Shown piece by piece: positions 17,732 to 26,637 of a stretch of DNA of 64,000 nt. The number at the start of each line of letters is the position of its first letter. The first letter of the stretch is position 1. The notes under the pieces are model-generated. The model worked only from the letters and a program-made list of their open reading frames with translations. It was not told the DNA's origin and ran no database searches. Where the stretch lies: positions 1 to 64,000 of the forward strand of contig JBQTKD010000015.1 in the NCBI GenBank assembly GCA_052386455.1. The letters are read 5' to 3'. This DNA is from JBQTKD01 sp052386455. GTDB lineage: Bacteria > Actinomycetota > Actinomycetes > Sporichthyales > Sporichthyaceae. Made by a program: the position numbers and the translations under genes.

Positions 17732-18589
17732 TTAGCGGTTGTTCACCACGCGCGGGTTCGCGTCCGGTTCGAGCCACCGGACGATCCACTCGGCCTGCGC
17801 GGGAACGCCGATCTGGACGCACGCCAGCGTGGCGGCCCAGGGACGGCCGGCATTCGACGTGTGCAGGAAAATCCCCGATCCCAACCCGGGAACGGGCCGT
17901 GGCCCCTTGCCGACTGCCAGGCGTGGGTTGTTGTAGTCGATCCAGAAGCCCCAGCTCATCATCCGGCGATCGCCGGCCCGCACTCCCGGCGCCTCGATCC
18001 AGGTGTTGTAGGTCTGCCCCGGCGTCGAGGAGACCACGGAGGTGGGCAGGCGGCGCCGCCACGGCATCTCGGTGGGACGATCCTTCGACGTGGAGAACAC
18101 GACCTTGATGCCGAACACGCCGCTCGGGCTGCGCAGATCGTTCTGCCGCCGCTTGCCGGGCGGGGCGAAGCCGCGGGCGCCGATCTGGGAGCGGAACACG
18201 GCCTTGCCGCTCTTGCCGGGCCCCTTGGCCAGGCGCCAGGTCCCGTCGACCCTCTCCCAGGCCTCGGTGCGCGCGCAGTAGACCTGCGAGCACCACTCGT
18301 TGCTGCGCACGGTGCGCACGACCTGCGTGGTGTTCGCCGGCAGGCCACGTGCCCACGCCGGGTCCTTGGCGGGCTTCGCCTTGGGAGCCGGCTGCTGCCC
18401 CGAGGGGAGCAGGGTGGAGAGGCCAAGCTCCGGCGAGGGGAACAGCCGGCTCTGCGATGCGGACGCGTGCTCCGGCGAACCGAACGAGCCGGCGACCAGC
18501 AGAACCGCCGAGAGGGTCGACGCCACCGCGCTCGGGAGCAGCGCGGGGAATCGACCCTCTCGGTGCACACGGTGGCGGGGGGCGTTCAT
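17732..18589 (-). CDS. Exported YkuD-like (L,D-transpeptidase fold) protein, copy 2
   Basis: This 285-residue exported protein is closely similar to copy 1 over its last 200 residues (shared blocks include FRSQIGA, PWRRRLPTSVVSS, YNTWIE and DRRMMSWG). It has the same putative catalytic region, GSGIFLHTSN followed by TLACVQIG. The ATG at 18589 gives a signal segment (VASTLSAVLLVAGSFG) and then a Pro/Ala/Lys-rich linker before the shared WCSQVYCARTEAWERVDG region. The N-terminal 90 residues differ from copy 1, so the two products may be localised differently. Copy 1 starts only 43 bases after this stop, so the pair is likely cotranscribed. The YkuD assignment rests on motif resemblance. Confidence 0.7.
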   Translation of the reverse strand: MNAPRHRVHREGRFPALLPSAVASTLSAVLLVAGSFGSPEHASASQSRLFPSPELGLSTLLPSGQQPAPKAKPAKDPAWARGLPANTTQVVRTVRSNEWCSQVYCARTEAWERVDGTWRLAKGPGKSGKAVFRSQIGARGFAPPGKRRQNDLRSPSGVFGIKVVFSTSKDRPTEMPWRRRLPTSVVSSTPGQTYNTWIEAPGVRAGDRRMMSWGFWIDYNNPRLAVGKGPRPVPGLGSGIFLHTSNAGRPWAATLACVQIGVPAQAEWIVRWLEPDANPRVVNNR

Positions 18590-18761
18590 CTCGCCACCAT
18601 CGCCGCGTCAAGCAGGCATGGGACTTGGTTGGTCGCAACCCCAACCGGAACTTTGCCGCGTACGGCGGATCAGTCGGACATGACCGCCTACATCGGTGCT
18701 GCGACTGCTGCCACCAGTAACCCGAGAGAAGCCCGCCCGAACCGCATCGAGGAACGACGGC

Positions 18762-18920
18762 CTAGTCGAACCAGGGCTTGAACGGCCGGTACAGGTAGCC
18801 GATCAGTGGGCCGCCGCCGAGTTCGGCATCGAAGAAGCCGTAGCCGAAGCCCTTGCCGCTGCCGAAGCCGCCGAAACCGCCGTGGAATCCGTCCCACGGG
18901 CCATAGTCCATACGCGCCAT
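18762..18920 (-). CDS. Small Gly/aromatic-rich protein, 52 residues
   Basis: This short gene reads MARMDYGPWDGFHGG, a GFGGFGSGKGFGYGFF core, then DAELGGGPLIGYLYRPFKPWFD. It starts at ATG 18920 with GGGAG about seven bases upstream, and nearly all codons end in G or C like the neighbouring genes, so it is likely real despite its length. The composition is about one third Gly with many Phe, Tyr and Trp and no signal peptide or Cys. Such a sequence suggests a self-assembling or surface-adhesive peptide, or a small scaffold, but no family was recognised. It sits alone between the YkuD pair and pheT, all on the minus strand. Confidence 0.6.
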   Translation of the reverse strand: MARMDYGPWDGFHGGFGGFGSGKGFGYGFFDAELGGGPLIGYLYRPFKPWFD

Positions 18921-19079
18921 TGCACACTCCCGAACGTGAACTTCCAGACGCCGCGGTGGTGGGCGCGACGACCCGGTTGGATCTTGGTCGGCAGATCAAG
19001 ATCACCGGGTGTCCGCAAAGGTATCTTCAAGCAATTCGTCCGCAGTAGTGACAAATGTCCATACCTGAGGACATCTGAC

Positions 19080-19100
19080 GGCGAATCACCGGATTCGTCC
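19080..19100 (-). terminator. Hairpin downstream of pheT
   Basis: A stem CGAATC-ACCG-GATTCG with G-C extensions starts 23 bases after the pheT stop in the direction of transcription. It lacks a run of T, so it is only a possible terminator. Confidence 0.35.
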
Positions 19101-19122
19101 GCCGGTCCGACCTGATGGAGCG

Positions 19123-21621
19123 TCAGCCCCGCAGGACGGCCCCGGTCGCGGCGCCTGCTGCGGCAACGGAGGCGGCGCGCGCGGCGGCCACCTCCTCGGC
19201 CGTCAGCGTGCGATCGGGTGCCCGGAATCGAAGGGCGAAGGCCAGCGACTTGCGTCCGGCGCCCAGCTGATCTCCGACGTACACGTCGAACAGCCGAACG
19301 GACTCCAGAAGCTCTCCCCCTCCGGCGCGCAGCGCGGCCGCGACGGCCTCGGCGGCGACGGCTGCGTCCACGACCAGCGCGACGTCCTGCGTGGCCACCG
19401 GGAAGCCGGAGATCGGCGCGGCGGTCACGGAGCCGCCCGCGGCGACGAGCACGTCGAGATCCAGTTCCGCGGCCACGGTGCGGGCGGGCAGCCCGAGGAT
19501 CCCGAGGGCCCGCGGGTGCAGTTCGCCGGCGTGACCGACGAGCACCGGGCCGTCGGGGCCGGGGACGGACAGGCGCGCGCATCGGCCCGGGTGCCAGGGG
19601 GCGTGTACGTCGTTGCGGATCTCGAGCGTGGCCCCTGCGGCGCGGGCGCAGATCTTGGCGGCCTCGACGGCGTCGGCCCAGTCGGCGGGCCGGCCGGTGC
19701 CCCACCAGCCGGCGGAACGGCGGGCACCGGTGAGAACGACGGCCACGCGGCGCGGCTGCCGCGGCAGCGACTCTTCGGTGGCGGCCAGCTCGGCGGCGGA
19801 CGCGCGACGGTCCACCGGCAGCCGCGGAGCGGGCGGGCTTCCGGCCATCGGCCGGAACACCCGGCCGATCTCGAACAGGGCGAGGTCGGTGTTGCCGCGG
19901 CCGATGTTGCGCCGCGCGGCCTCGAGCAGGCCGGGCAGCAGCGTGGTGCGCAGCAACGGCTCGTCCTGGGAGATCGGGTTCGCCAGGCGCAGCGCGGTCC
20001 GGCGGGGGTCGTCCGCGTCGAGGAGCAGCGCGTCGAAGTTCTTCTCGGACACGAACGGGTAGTTCAGGACCTCCACGAAGCCCGCGCCGGCGAGCGCACG
20101 GGCGACGCCGCGGCGCCGCTGCTGACTGCGCGTCAGACCGCGGCCGGCAGGCGCCGCGGGGAGCGTCGCGGGGATCGAGTCGTACCCCTCGAGCCGGATG
20201 ACCTCCTCTGCCACGTCGGCCGGGTCGGTGACGTCGGGGCGCCAACTCGGCGCCACGACGGACAGCCGCGTGCCGTCCAGCGTCGTCGTGGCGCCGATCT
20301 GCTGCAGGCGGCGGCGCACGGTGTCCGCGTCGATCGGGCGGCCGGCGAGCCGTGCCGGGTAGTCCACGTCGATCTCGATGCGCGTGGGCTCGCCCAGGCG
20401 ATTCACGTCGGTCCCCGCGGGATCCAGCGTGCCGCCCGCGAGCTCTTCCAGCAGCGTCGCGACGCGGGCTGCGGCGATCGGCGGAAGTGCGGGGTCCACG
20501 CCGCGTTCGAAGCGGCGGGAGGCCTCGCTCGGCAGCTTGTGCCGGCGCGCGCCGCGGGCGATGACCACCGGCGCGAAGTGCGCGGCCTCGATCAGGACGT
20601 CGACGGTGTCCTCGCCCATCTCGGTGCTCGCCCCGCCCATGACGCCGGCCAGGCCGATCGGGCCCGAGTCGTCGACGATGAGCAGGTCCTCGGGGTCGAG
20701 GTCGCGCACGGCGCCGTCGAGGGTCTCGAGCTTCTCGCCGGACTTGGCGCGGCGCACGCCGATGGCCCCGCGCAGCTTGCCGAGGTCGTAGCCGTGAATG
20801 GGCTGGCCGAGTTCGAGCATCACGTAGTTCGTGACGTCGACGGTCAGCGAGATCGGGCGCATGCCCGCCGCGGCGACGCGCTGCTTGAGCCAGTCCGGGG
20901 ACTGCGCGGCCGGGTTGACGCCGCGCACGACGCGGGCGACGAAGCGGTCGCAGCCGCTGGGGTCCTCGATCCGGATCTCGTATCCGCCGGTACTCGCGGC
21001 CGTCGGCACCGCAGGGTCGAGAAACGGCACGCCGAAGGCGGTGGCGACCTCGCGGGCGACGCCGCGGATGGACAGCGCGTACCCGCGGTCCGGGGTGACG
21101 GCGATGTCGAGGACCTCTTCGTCGAGGCCGAGCACGCCGCGGGCGTCGAGCCCGAGGGGCGTGTCCGCGGGCAGCACGACGATCCCGGAGTGGTCGCCGT
21201 CGGGCATGCCGAGCTCGCGCTCCGAGCAGATCATGCCGTCGGACACGTGGCCGTAGGTCTTGCGCGAGGCGATGGCCCAGTGTTCGCCCGGGTTGGCACC
21301 TGGCAGTACCGCGCCGGGAAGGGCAGCGACGATCACGTCGCCCTCGGCGAAATTCCTTGCCCCGCAGACGATTCCGCGGATTCCGTCGCCGACGTCGACC
21401 TGGCAGAACCGGATGTCCTTCTTGAGCTTCTCCTTCTCCCGAAGCTCCTCGATGGACACCACGCGGCCCGTGACCAGGGGCCCGGTCAGGCCCGGCGCGG
21501 CGGACTCGACGGTCTCCACCTCGAGGCCCGCGGCAATGATCCTCTCGGCTACCTGACGTCCCGTCATGTCGGCCGGTAGCTCCGGAACGAACTCCCGAAT
21601 CCAGGACAGCGGCGCGCGCAT
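19123..21621 (-). CDS. pheT: Phenylalanine-tRNA ligase beta subunit
   Basis: PheT pairs with PheS as an alpha2beta2 enzyme that charges tRNA-Phe in the cytoplasm. The protein is 832 residues, as usual for the bacterial form. It starts MRAPLSWIREFVPEL at ATG 21621; the longer open frame above it is out of frame with pheS and is a shadow. Domains in order are the N-terminal part, the EMAP-like tRNA-binding domain (about 40-155, with VVCGARNF-type sequence), B3/B4 editing, B5, the catalytic-like core (RLANPISQDEPLLRTTLLPGLL) and the C-terminal FDX-ACB domain (FDVYVGDQLGAGRKSLAF). It overlaps the pheS stop by one base (TGATG), so translation is coupled. Confidence 0.97.
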   Translation of the reverse strand: MRAPLSWIREFVPELPADMTGRQVAERIIAAGLEVETVESAAPGLTGPLVTGRVVSIEELREKEKLKKDIRFCQVDVGDGIRGIVCGARNFAEGDVIVAALPGAVLPGANPGEHWAIASRKTYGHVSDGMICSERELGMPDGDHSGIVVLPADTPLGLDARGVLGLDEEVLDIAVTPDRGYALSIRGVAREVATAFGVPFLDPAVPTAASTGGYEIRIEDPSGCDRFVARVVRGVNPAAQSPDWLKQRVAAAGMRPISLTVDVTNYVMLELGQPIHGYDLGKLRGAIGVRRAKSGEKLETLDGAVRDLDPEDLLIVDDSGPIGLAGVMGGASTEMGEDTVDVLIEAAHFAPVVIARGARRHKLPSEASRRFERGVDPALPPIAAARVATLLEELAGGTLDPAGTDVNRLGEPTRIEIDVDYPARLAGRPIDADTVRRRLQQIGATTTLDGTRLSVVAPSWRPDVTDPADVAEEVIRLEGYDSIPATLPAAPAGRGLTRSQQRRRGVARALAGAGFVEVLNYPFVSEKNFDALLLDADDPRRTALRLANPISQDEPLLRTTLLPGLLEAARRNIGRGNTDLALFEIGRVFRPMAGSPPAPRLPVDRRASAAELAATEESLPRQPRRVAVVLTGARRSAGWWGTGRPADWADAVEAAKICARAAGATLEIRNDVHAPWHPGRCARLSVPGPDGPVLVGHAGELHPRALGILGLPARTVAAELDLDVLVAAGGSVTAAPISGFPVATQDVALVVDAAVAAEAVAAALRAGGGELLESVRLFDVYVGDQLGAGRKSLAFALRFRAPDRTLTAEEVAAARAASVAAAGAATGAVLRG

Positions 21622-22730
21622 CAGACCTCCACCCCGAACGGACTCGTGAAGCGAATGTCGCCTTCGACCATGTCGCGCATGTCCGCTACCCCGTGCCGGA
21701 ACATCAGGGTGCGTTCGATGCCCATGCCGAACGCGAAGCCGGTGTACACCTCGGGGTCCACGCCGCACGCGATCAGCACGCGCGGGTTGACCATCCCGGC
21801 GCCGCCCCACTCGATCCAGCCCTCGGAGCGGCAGGTGCGACATGGGTTGGCGGGGTCGCCGACCGAGGCGCCGCGGCACACGAAGCACTGCAGGTCGAAC
21901 TCGGCGGAGGGCTCGGTGAACGGGAAGTACGAGGGCCGCCAGCGGGTGGCCGTGCCTTCGCCGAACAGCGTCGAGGCCAGGTGGTCCAGGGTGCCCTTGA
22001 GGTGGGCCATGGAGATGCCCTTGTCCACCGCGAGGCCCTCGATCTGGTGGAAGACCGGGGTGTGGGTGGCGTCGAGTTCGTCGGTGCGGAAGACGCGGCC
22101 GGGATGCACCACGTAGACCGGCAGCTCGCGGTCCATCAGGGCCCGGATCTGGGTGGGCGAGGTGTGGGTGCGCAGCACCAGCCCGTGGGAGGGCGGGTCG
22201 ACGAAGAAGGTGTCCATCATGCTGCGGGCCGGGTGGTCGGGCGCGATGTTCAGCGCGTCGAAGTTGAACCACTCCGACTCGACCTCGGGGCCTTCGGCGA
22301 TCTCGTAGCCCATGGACACGAAGATGTCGGCGAGCAGTTCGGCGATCGTGGACAGCGGGTGACGCGCGCCGGCGGGCTCCCGGTCCGTGGGCAGCGTGAC
22401 GTCGACGGCCTCTTCGACGAGCACGCGGGCGTCGCGGTCCGCCTCCAGCGCCACGGTGCGCTCGGCCAGGGCGTCGGAGACCTGCTTGCGGGCGAGGCCG
22501 ACGCGCTTGCCGGCCTCGGCCTTCGCGGCGGGCGGCAGGGCGCCGATCTCGCGGTTGGCCAGCGCCAGCGGGGACCGGTCCCCGGCGACGTCGAGGCGGA
22601 CCGCCTTGAGTTCGGCGAGGTCGCCCGCGGCGGCGATGGCCGCCAGGGCCCGAGCGACCTCGCGGTCGATCTCGGCGGCCTCCAGCGGGGTCACCTGGAC
22701 GGGGTCGAATGACGAGTTGGGCGCAGACAC
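21621..22730 (-). CDS. pheS: Phenylalanine-tRNA ligase alpha subunit
   Basis: This is the catalytic alpha subunit, 369 residues. The N-terminal coiled coil (about 20-110) binds tRNA. The class II core follows, with motif 2-like HPGRVFRTDELDATHTPVFHQIEG and motif 3 GFAFGMGIERTLMFRHG. A small CxxC pair region (CFVCRG...CRTC) is present. The GTG start at 22730 lies six bases after a TAGGAT box, with no Shine-Dalgarno sequence, so the pheST mRNA is probably leaderless. The Phe-pocket residues lie in the segment ending FPFTEPSAEFDLQC, typical of bacterial PheS. Confidence 0.97.
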   Translation of the reverse strand: MSAPNSSFDPVQVTPLEAAEIDREVARALAAIAAAGDLAELKAVRLDVAGDRSPLALANREIGALPPAAKAEAGKRVGLARKQVSDALAERTVALEADRDARVLVEEAVDVTLPTDREPAGARHPLSTIAELLADIFVSMGYEIAEGPEVESEWFNFDALNIAPDHPARSMMDTFFVDPPSHGLVLRTHTSPTQIRALMDRELPVYVVHPGRVFRTDELDATHTPVFHQIEGLAVDKGISMAHLKGTLDHLASTLFGEGTATRWRPSYFPFTEPSAEFDLQCFVCRGASVGDPANPCRTCRSEGWIEWGGAGMVNPRVLIACGVDPEVYTGFAFGMGIERTLMFRHGVADMRDMVEGDIRFTSPFGVEV

Positions 22731-22736
22731 TCGGGA

Positions 22737-22742
22737 ATCCTA
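22737..22742 (-). promoter_or_regulatory. -10 box of leaderless pheST promoter
   Basis: TAGGAT on the minus strand matches TANNNT and ends six bases before the pheS GTG. No ribosome site fits in the remaining gap, so transcription probably begins at or next to the start codon. No T-box leader is possible in this space. Confidence 0.5.
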
Positions 22743-22777
22743 TTTCGGGGCCCACCAACGGGCCGACTCGATATACC

Positions 22778-23587
<810 letters not shown>

Positions 23588-23606
23588 GAAACCCGTCCTC
23601 TGACGG

Positions 23607-23644
23607 CGAGTGGGGCTATAGCACCGCGGCGATAGCCCCACTCG
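23607..23644. terminator. Perfect 13-bp inverted repeat across the rplT stop codon
   Basis: The arms CGAGTGGGGCTAT (23607-23619) and ATAGCCCCACTCG (23632-23644) are perfectly complementary with a 12-base loop. The rplT stop codon (23616-23618) lies inside one arm, so the last codons of L20 are part of the stem. No T-run follows on either strand. The hairpin could terminate the infC operon or set the rplT 3' end. Confidence 0.5.
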
Positions 23645-24044
23645 CGGGCGCTAGATTGGCGATTAAGGCGGCGGGCGCGTTGACGTCGGCCGGCAGCGCG
23701 GCCTTCGCGGTCTCGACCAGCGCGTTGAACGCCGGGCGGTCGTTGACCGCGAGCTCGGCGAGCATGCGACGGTCCACCTCGAGACCGGCGACGGTGAGGC
23801 CCTGGATGAAGCGGTTGTAGGTCAGGCCCTGCTCGCGAGCGGCCGCGTTGATGCGCTGGATCCAGAGGCGACGGAAGTCCCCCTTGCGCTTCTTGCGGTC
23901 CCGGTACGCGTAGACCATGGAGTGCGTGACCTGCTCCTTGGCCTTGCGGTACAGCCGAGAGCGCTGGCCGCGGTAGCCACTGGCCTGCTCGAGAACCTCA
24001 CGGCGCTTCTTCTGGGCGTTGACCGCCCGCTTGACGCGTGCCAC
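23616..24044 (-). CDS. rplT: 50S ribosomal protein L20
   Basis: L20 is an early-assembly protein of the large ribosomal subunit. The first 115 residues are canonical (MARVKRAVNAQKKRREVLEQASGYRGQRSRLYRKAKE..., then FIQGLTVAGLEVDRRMLAELAV). At 142 residues it is longer than the usual 115-130, with a hydrophobic, Ala-rich C-terminal extension that ends inside the inverted repeat at 23607-23644. It is third in the infC-rpmI-rplT operon, 45 bases after rpmI. In other bacteria L20 regulates this operon by binding the mRNA leader; whether that happens here is unknown. Confidence 0.98.
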   Translation of the reverse strand: MARVKRAVNAQKKRREVLEQASGYRGQRSRLYRKAKEQVTHSMVYAYRDRKKRKGDFRRLWIQRINAAAREQGLTYNRFIQGLTVAGLEVDRRMLAELAVNDRPAFNALVETAKAALPADVNAPAALIANLAPASGAIAAVL

Positions 24045-24089
24045 GTTCGTTGACTCCTTGAATCGGTCTGGGTGGGCCCGGTGGGGCGA

Positions 24090-24284
24090 CTACTTGCGCA
24101 GCAGCTTCTTGATGCGCGCAGCGTCGCCAGGAGCCATTTCGGCGTCGTTGGCCAGCCGACGGGTGCGACGGGACGACTTGTGCTCGAGCAGGTGCCGAGC
24201 GTTCGCCCGCTCGCGCATCACCTTGCCGGAGCCGGTGATCTTGAAGCGCTTGCTGGCCCCGCTGTGGGTCTTGACCTTCGGCAT
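24090..24284 (-). CDS. rpmI: 50S ribosomal protein L35
   Basis: This is a 64-residue basic protein of the large subunit with the standard L35 sequence (MPKVKTHSGASKRFKITGSGKVMRE, ending MAPGDAARIKKLLRK). The length is typical. It lies 21 bases after infC and 45 bases before rplT in the same direction, the universal infC-rpmI-rplT order. It is the best-conserved short gene of the window. Confidence 0.98.
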   Translation of the reverse strand: MPKVKTHSGASKRFKITGSGKVMRERANARHLLEHKSSRRTRRLANDAEMAPGDAARIKKLLRK

Positions 24285-24305
24285 GGTCGCCTATCTCCCT
24301 CTAAA

Positions 24306-24962
24306 TCATTCCTGCGTTGCGTCGGCCGGTGCGTCAGTCGGTACGTCTGTCGCAAGCTCGACCTCGGGTGCCTCCGCGACGGATGCCTCGTCGGCGGGCG
24401 CATCGGGATTGGTCTCCCGCTTCGCCCTGGCTTCGGCCATGGCCTCGGCCTTCTTCTTGGTGGGGGCCAGCACCATGAGCATGTTGCGGCCCTCCTGCCG
24501 GGGCTCGTACTCGACGATCCCGAGCGCGGCGACGTCGTCGGCCAGGCGCTTGAGAAGCCGGAACCCCAGCTCCGGCCGCGACTGCTCGCGACCGCGGAAC
24601 ATGATTGTGATCTTGACCTTGTCCCCCGCCTTCAGGAAGCGGACGACGTGGCCCTTCTTGGTCTCGTAGTCGTGCGGGTCGATCTTCGGACGCAGCTTCA
24701 TCTCCTTGATGACCGTCTGCGTCTGGTTGCGGCGCGCTTCGCGTTCCTTGATCGCGGACTCGTACTTGAACTTGCCGTAGTCCATGAGCTTGGCAACGGG
24801 CGGCCGCGCCATTGCGGCGACCTCGACCAGGTCCAAGTCGGCTTCCCGAGCCAGTTCCATCGCCTTCGCGATCGGGACGATGCCAACCTGCTCGCCGTTC
24901 GGTCCGACGAGACGGACCTCCGGGACGCGAATCCGGTCGTTGATGCGCGGTTCTGTGGTGAT
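24306..24962 (-). CDS. infC: Translation initiation factor IF-3, apparent AUC start
   Basis: IF-3 binds the 30S subunit and checks start codon-anticodon pairing. Family homology begins at ITTEPRINDRIRVPEVRL, and the Ile codon ATC (24962-24960) is preceded by GGAGGA with only three bases between. Upstream in frame there is no ATG or GTG; the nearest TTG (about 25084) would place the 11-bp terminator-like hairpin inside the coding region. An AUC start, like the AUU of E. coli infC, is therefore preferred. The protein then has 218 residues: N domain, linker helix (KAMELAREADLDLVEVA...KLMDYGKFKYESAIKERE) and C domain, plus an acidic Ala-rich tail of about 40 residues. A rare start allows IF-3 to repress its own translation. 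Confidence 0.93.
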   Translation of the reverse strand: MTTEPRINDRIRVPEVRLVGPNGEQVGIVPIAKAMELAREADLDLVEVAAMARPPVAKLMDYGKFKYESAIKEREARRNQTQTVIKEMKLRPKIDPHDYETKKGHVVRFLKAGDKVKITIMFRGREQSRPELGFRLLKRLADDVAALGIVEYEPRQEGRNMLMVLAPTKKKAEAMAEARAKRETNPDAPADEASVAEAPEVELATDVPTDAPADATQE

Positions 24963-24996
24963 GTGTCCTCCAAGAACGAACTGTTCGTACGACCCC

Positions 24997-25036
24997 AGAA
25001 AAGCGAAAGGGCTTTCGCGTCTGCGCGCGAAAGCCC
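24997..25036 (-). terminator. Rho-independent terminator/attenuator in the infC leader
   Basis: A perfect 11-bp stem GGGCTTTCGCG / CGCGAAAGCCC (25036-25026 and 25019-25009) with a 6-base loop is followed by TTTCGCTTTTCT in the direction of infC. The infC ribosome site is 37 bases further on. A possible promoter, TTGACG (25082-25077) with an AATTGT-like -10 near 25061-25056, lies just upstream. If it is used, the hairpin is the first structure of the infC mRNA and could act as an attenuator. Alternatively it ends the YVTN gene transcript. Confidence 0.65.
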
Positions 25037-25220
25037 GAGACCCGATCCCCGCTCCACAATTTCGTGGCTGGCACGGCGTCAACCGTCGAAACGCCCAGGG
25101 CGCTCCGGGGGACCTGGACCCGACGACCCGGAGGTCGTGGCGGGTGGGAGTCGGACTCCGCTTGCGTCCAGACGCCCGAAGGCGCCAGGAAGGTCGGGAG
25201 GAGTGTAGCAAGTCCCCCGC

Positions 25221-26498
25221 TCAGCGCTGGCCGGGGCGCGCCTTCGGCATCCGCTTGAGCGGGTTGTCCTTCTTGCCGGCCGGGGCCTTCTTGGTGGCGG
25301 GAGCCTTCTCCGCCGGGGCCTTGGCAGCGGGCGCCTCCGGGGCCGGAGCCGGCGCCGCGGGGGCGGCCGGGGCCGGGGCGGCGGGCGCGGCCGGGGTCTG
25401 CGGGGCGCGGCGCGGCAGGGCGACGGTCGTGGCGGTGACGGTGGTGCCGTCCACGACGCGAACCTGATCGTCGCCGACGCTGGCGACGTACGCCTGGCCC
25501 GCGGTGGCCGACGGGGTCACCGCCAGGGGCGTCTTTCCGGCCGGCACGGTGCCGACGACCGTGCCCTCCGGAGAGATGAGCGTGACGTCGTTGCTGGCGG
25601 AGTTCGCGACGAAGACCTTGCCGGTGGCCGGGTCCACCGCGAGTGCGAGCGGAGTGTCGCCGACCTTGATCTGCGAGGTTGCGTTGCCGGCGATGACGGT
25701 GACGTCGTCGCTGTTGAGGTTGGCCACGTAGACCTTGCCGCTCTTCGGGTCGACGGCAACCCCCGACGGGTTCGTCCCGGCCGGCACGGTGGAGGTCGCG
25801 TTCGTCTTGCCGTCGATCACCGTGACGTTGTTGCTGCCCACGTTGCCGACGTAGATCTTGTTCGCGGCCAGGTCCACGGCCGAGACGGCGGGGTTGGTGC
25901 CCGCCGTGATGGTCGCAACGGCCTGGTCGCGCGCACCGTCCAGGACCGTCACGGTGCCGCCGGCGAGGTTCGAGACGTAGATCCGGTTGGTCGTGGAGTT
26001 CACGGTGATCCAGGCGGGCGTCTTGCCGACGGCCACCCTCGTCGCCGCGTTGGTGGCGCCGTCGATGACGGTGACGCTGTCGTCGGCGGTGTTGGCCACG
26101 TAGATCTTGTTGGTCACGGCGTTGAGCGCCAGGGACAGCGGACGTGCTCCGACCGGCACCGTCACGGTGGTCAGGGTCGCGCTGTCCAGCACCGCGACGG
26201 AGTTGTTGCCCGCGGTCGTCACGTAGACCTTGCCGGTGGTGGGGTTCAGCGCGATCGCCGACGGGACCGGGCCGACGCTCACGTTGGTGCTCGTGTTGGC
26301 GGTGGGGTCGACGACGGTCACGTCGCCGGTGCCGGCGTTCGCCACGAAGAGCTTGCCGGTGGTCGGGTGGACGGCGATCGCGACCGGGTCCGGGCCGGAC
26401 GTCTCGGGGGCGGGGGTCTCCGCGGACGCGGAGCCTGCGCCGAGGCCTACCGAGGCGCTCACCAGAGCCGTCGTCACCATCGCCGCACGCCAACGCAT
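25221..26498 (-). CDS. Exported YVTN-type beta-propeller protein with Ala/Pro/Lys tail
   Basis: This 425-residue protein starts at ATG 26498 with a signal peptide (AAMVTTALVSASVGLGAGSASA). About eight repeats of roughly 42 residues follow, each with a pattern like NPTTGKVYVTTAGNNSVAVLD, typical of YVTN/NHL-like seven- or eight-bladed propellers. From residue 350 the sequence becomes Ala/Pro-rich and then Lys-rich (KAPAEKAPATKKAPAGKK), which may contact the wall or membrane. No catalytic residues are evident; the fold suggests a surface binding or scaffold protein. The gene lies upstream of infC in the same direction but is unrelated in function. Confidence 0.8.
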   Translation of the reverse strand: MRWRAAMVTTALVSASVGLGAGSASAETPAPETSGPDPVAIAVHPTTGKLFVANAGTGDVTVVDPTANTSTNVSVGPVPSAIALNPTTGKVYVTTAGNNSVAVLDSATLTTVTVPVGARPLSLALNAVTNKIYVANTADDSVTVIDGATNAATRVAVGKTPAWITVNSTTNRIYVSNLAGGTVTVLDGARDQAVATITAGTNPAVSAVDLAANKIYVGNVGSNNVTVIDGKTNATSTVPAGTNPSGVAVDPKSGKVYVANLNSDDVTVIAGNATSQIKVGDTPLALAVDPATGKVFVANSASNDVTLISPEGTVVGTVPAGKTPLAVTPSATAGQAYVASVGDDQVRVVDGTTVTATTVALPRRAPQTPAAPAAPAPAAPAAPAPAPEAPAAKAPAEKAPATKKAPAGKKDNPLKRMPKARPGQR

Positions 26499-26637
26499 CG
26501 CCCAACCCCCATCTACGCCCGCATGGAGTGCAGGCGTCCCCGTGGTCACCGTAGATCGGCCCCGCGGGCCCGGCGAGGCCGCTACTCCACTGGGCTGACC
26601 GGGGGACGAGCGAGCGGGCGAGCTCCCGTTGACCGCC

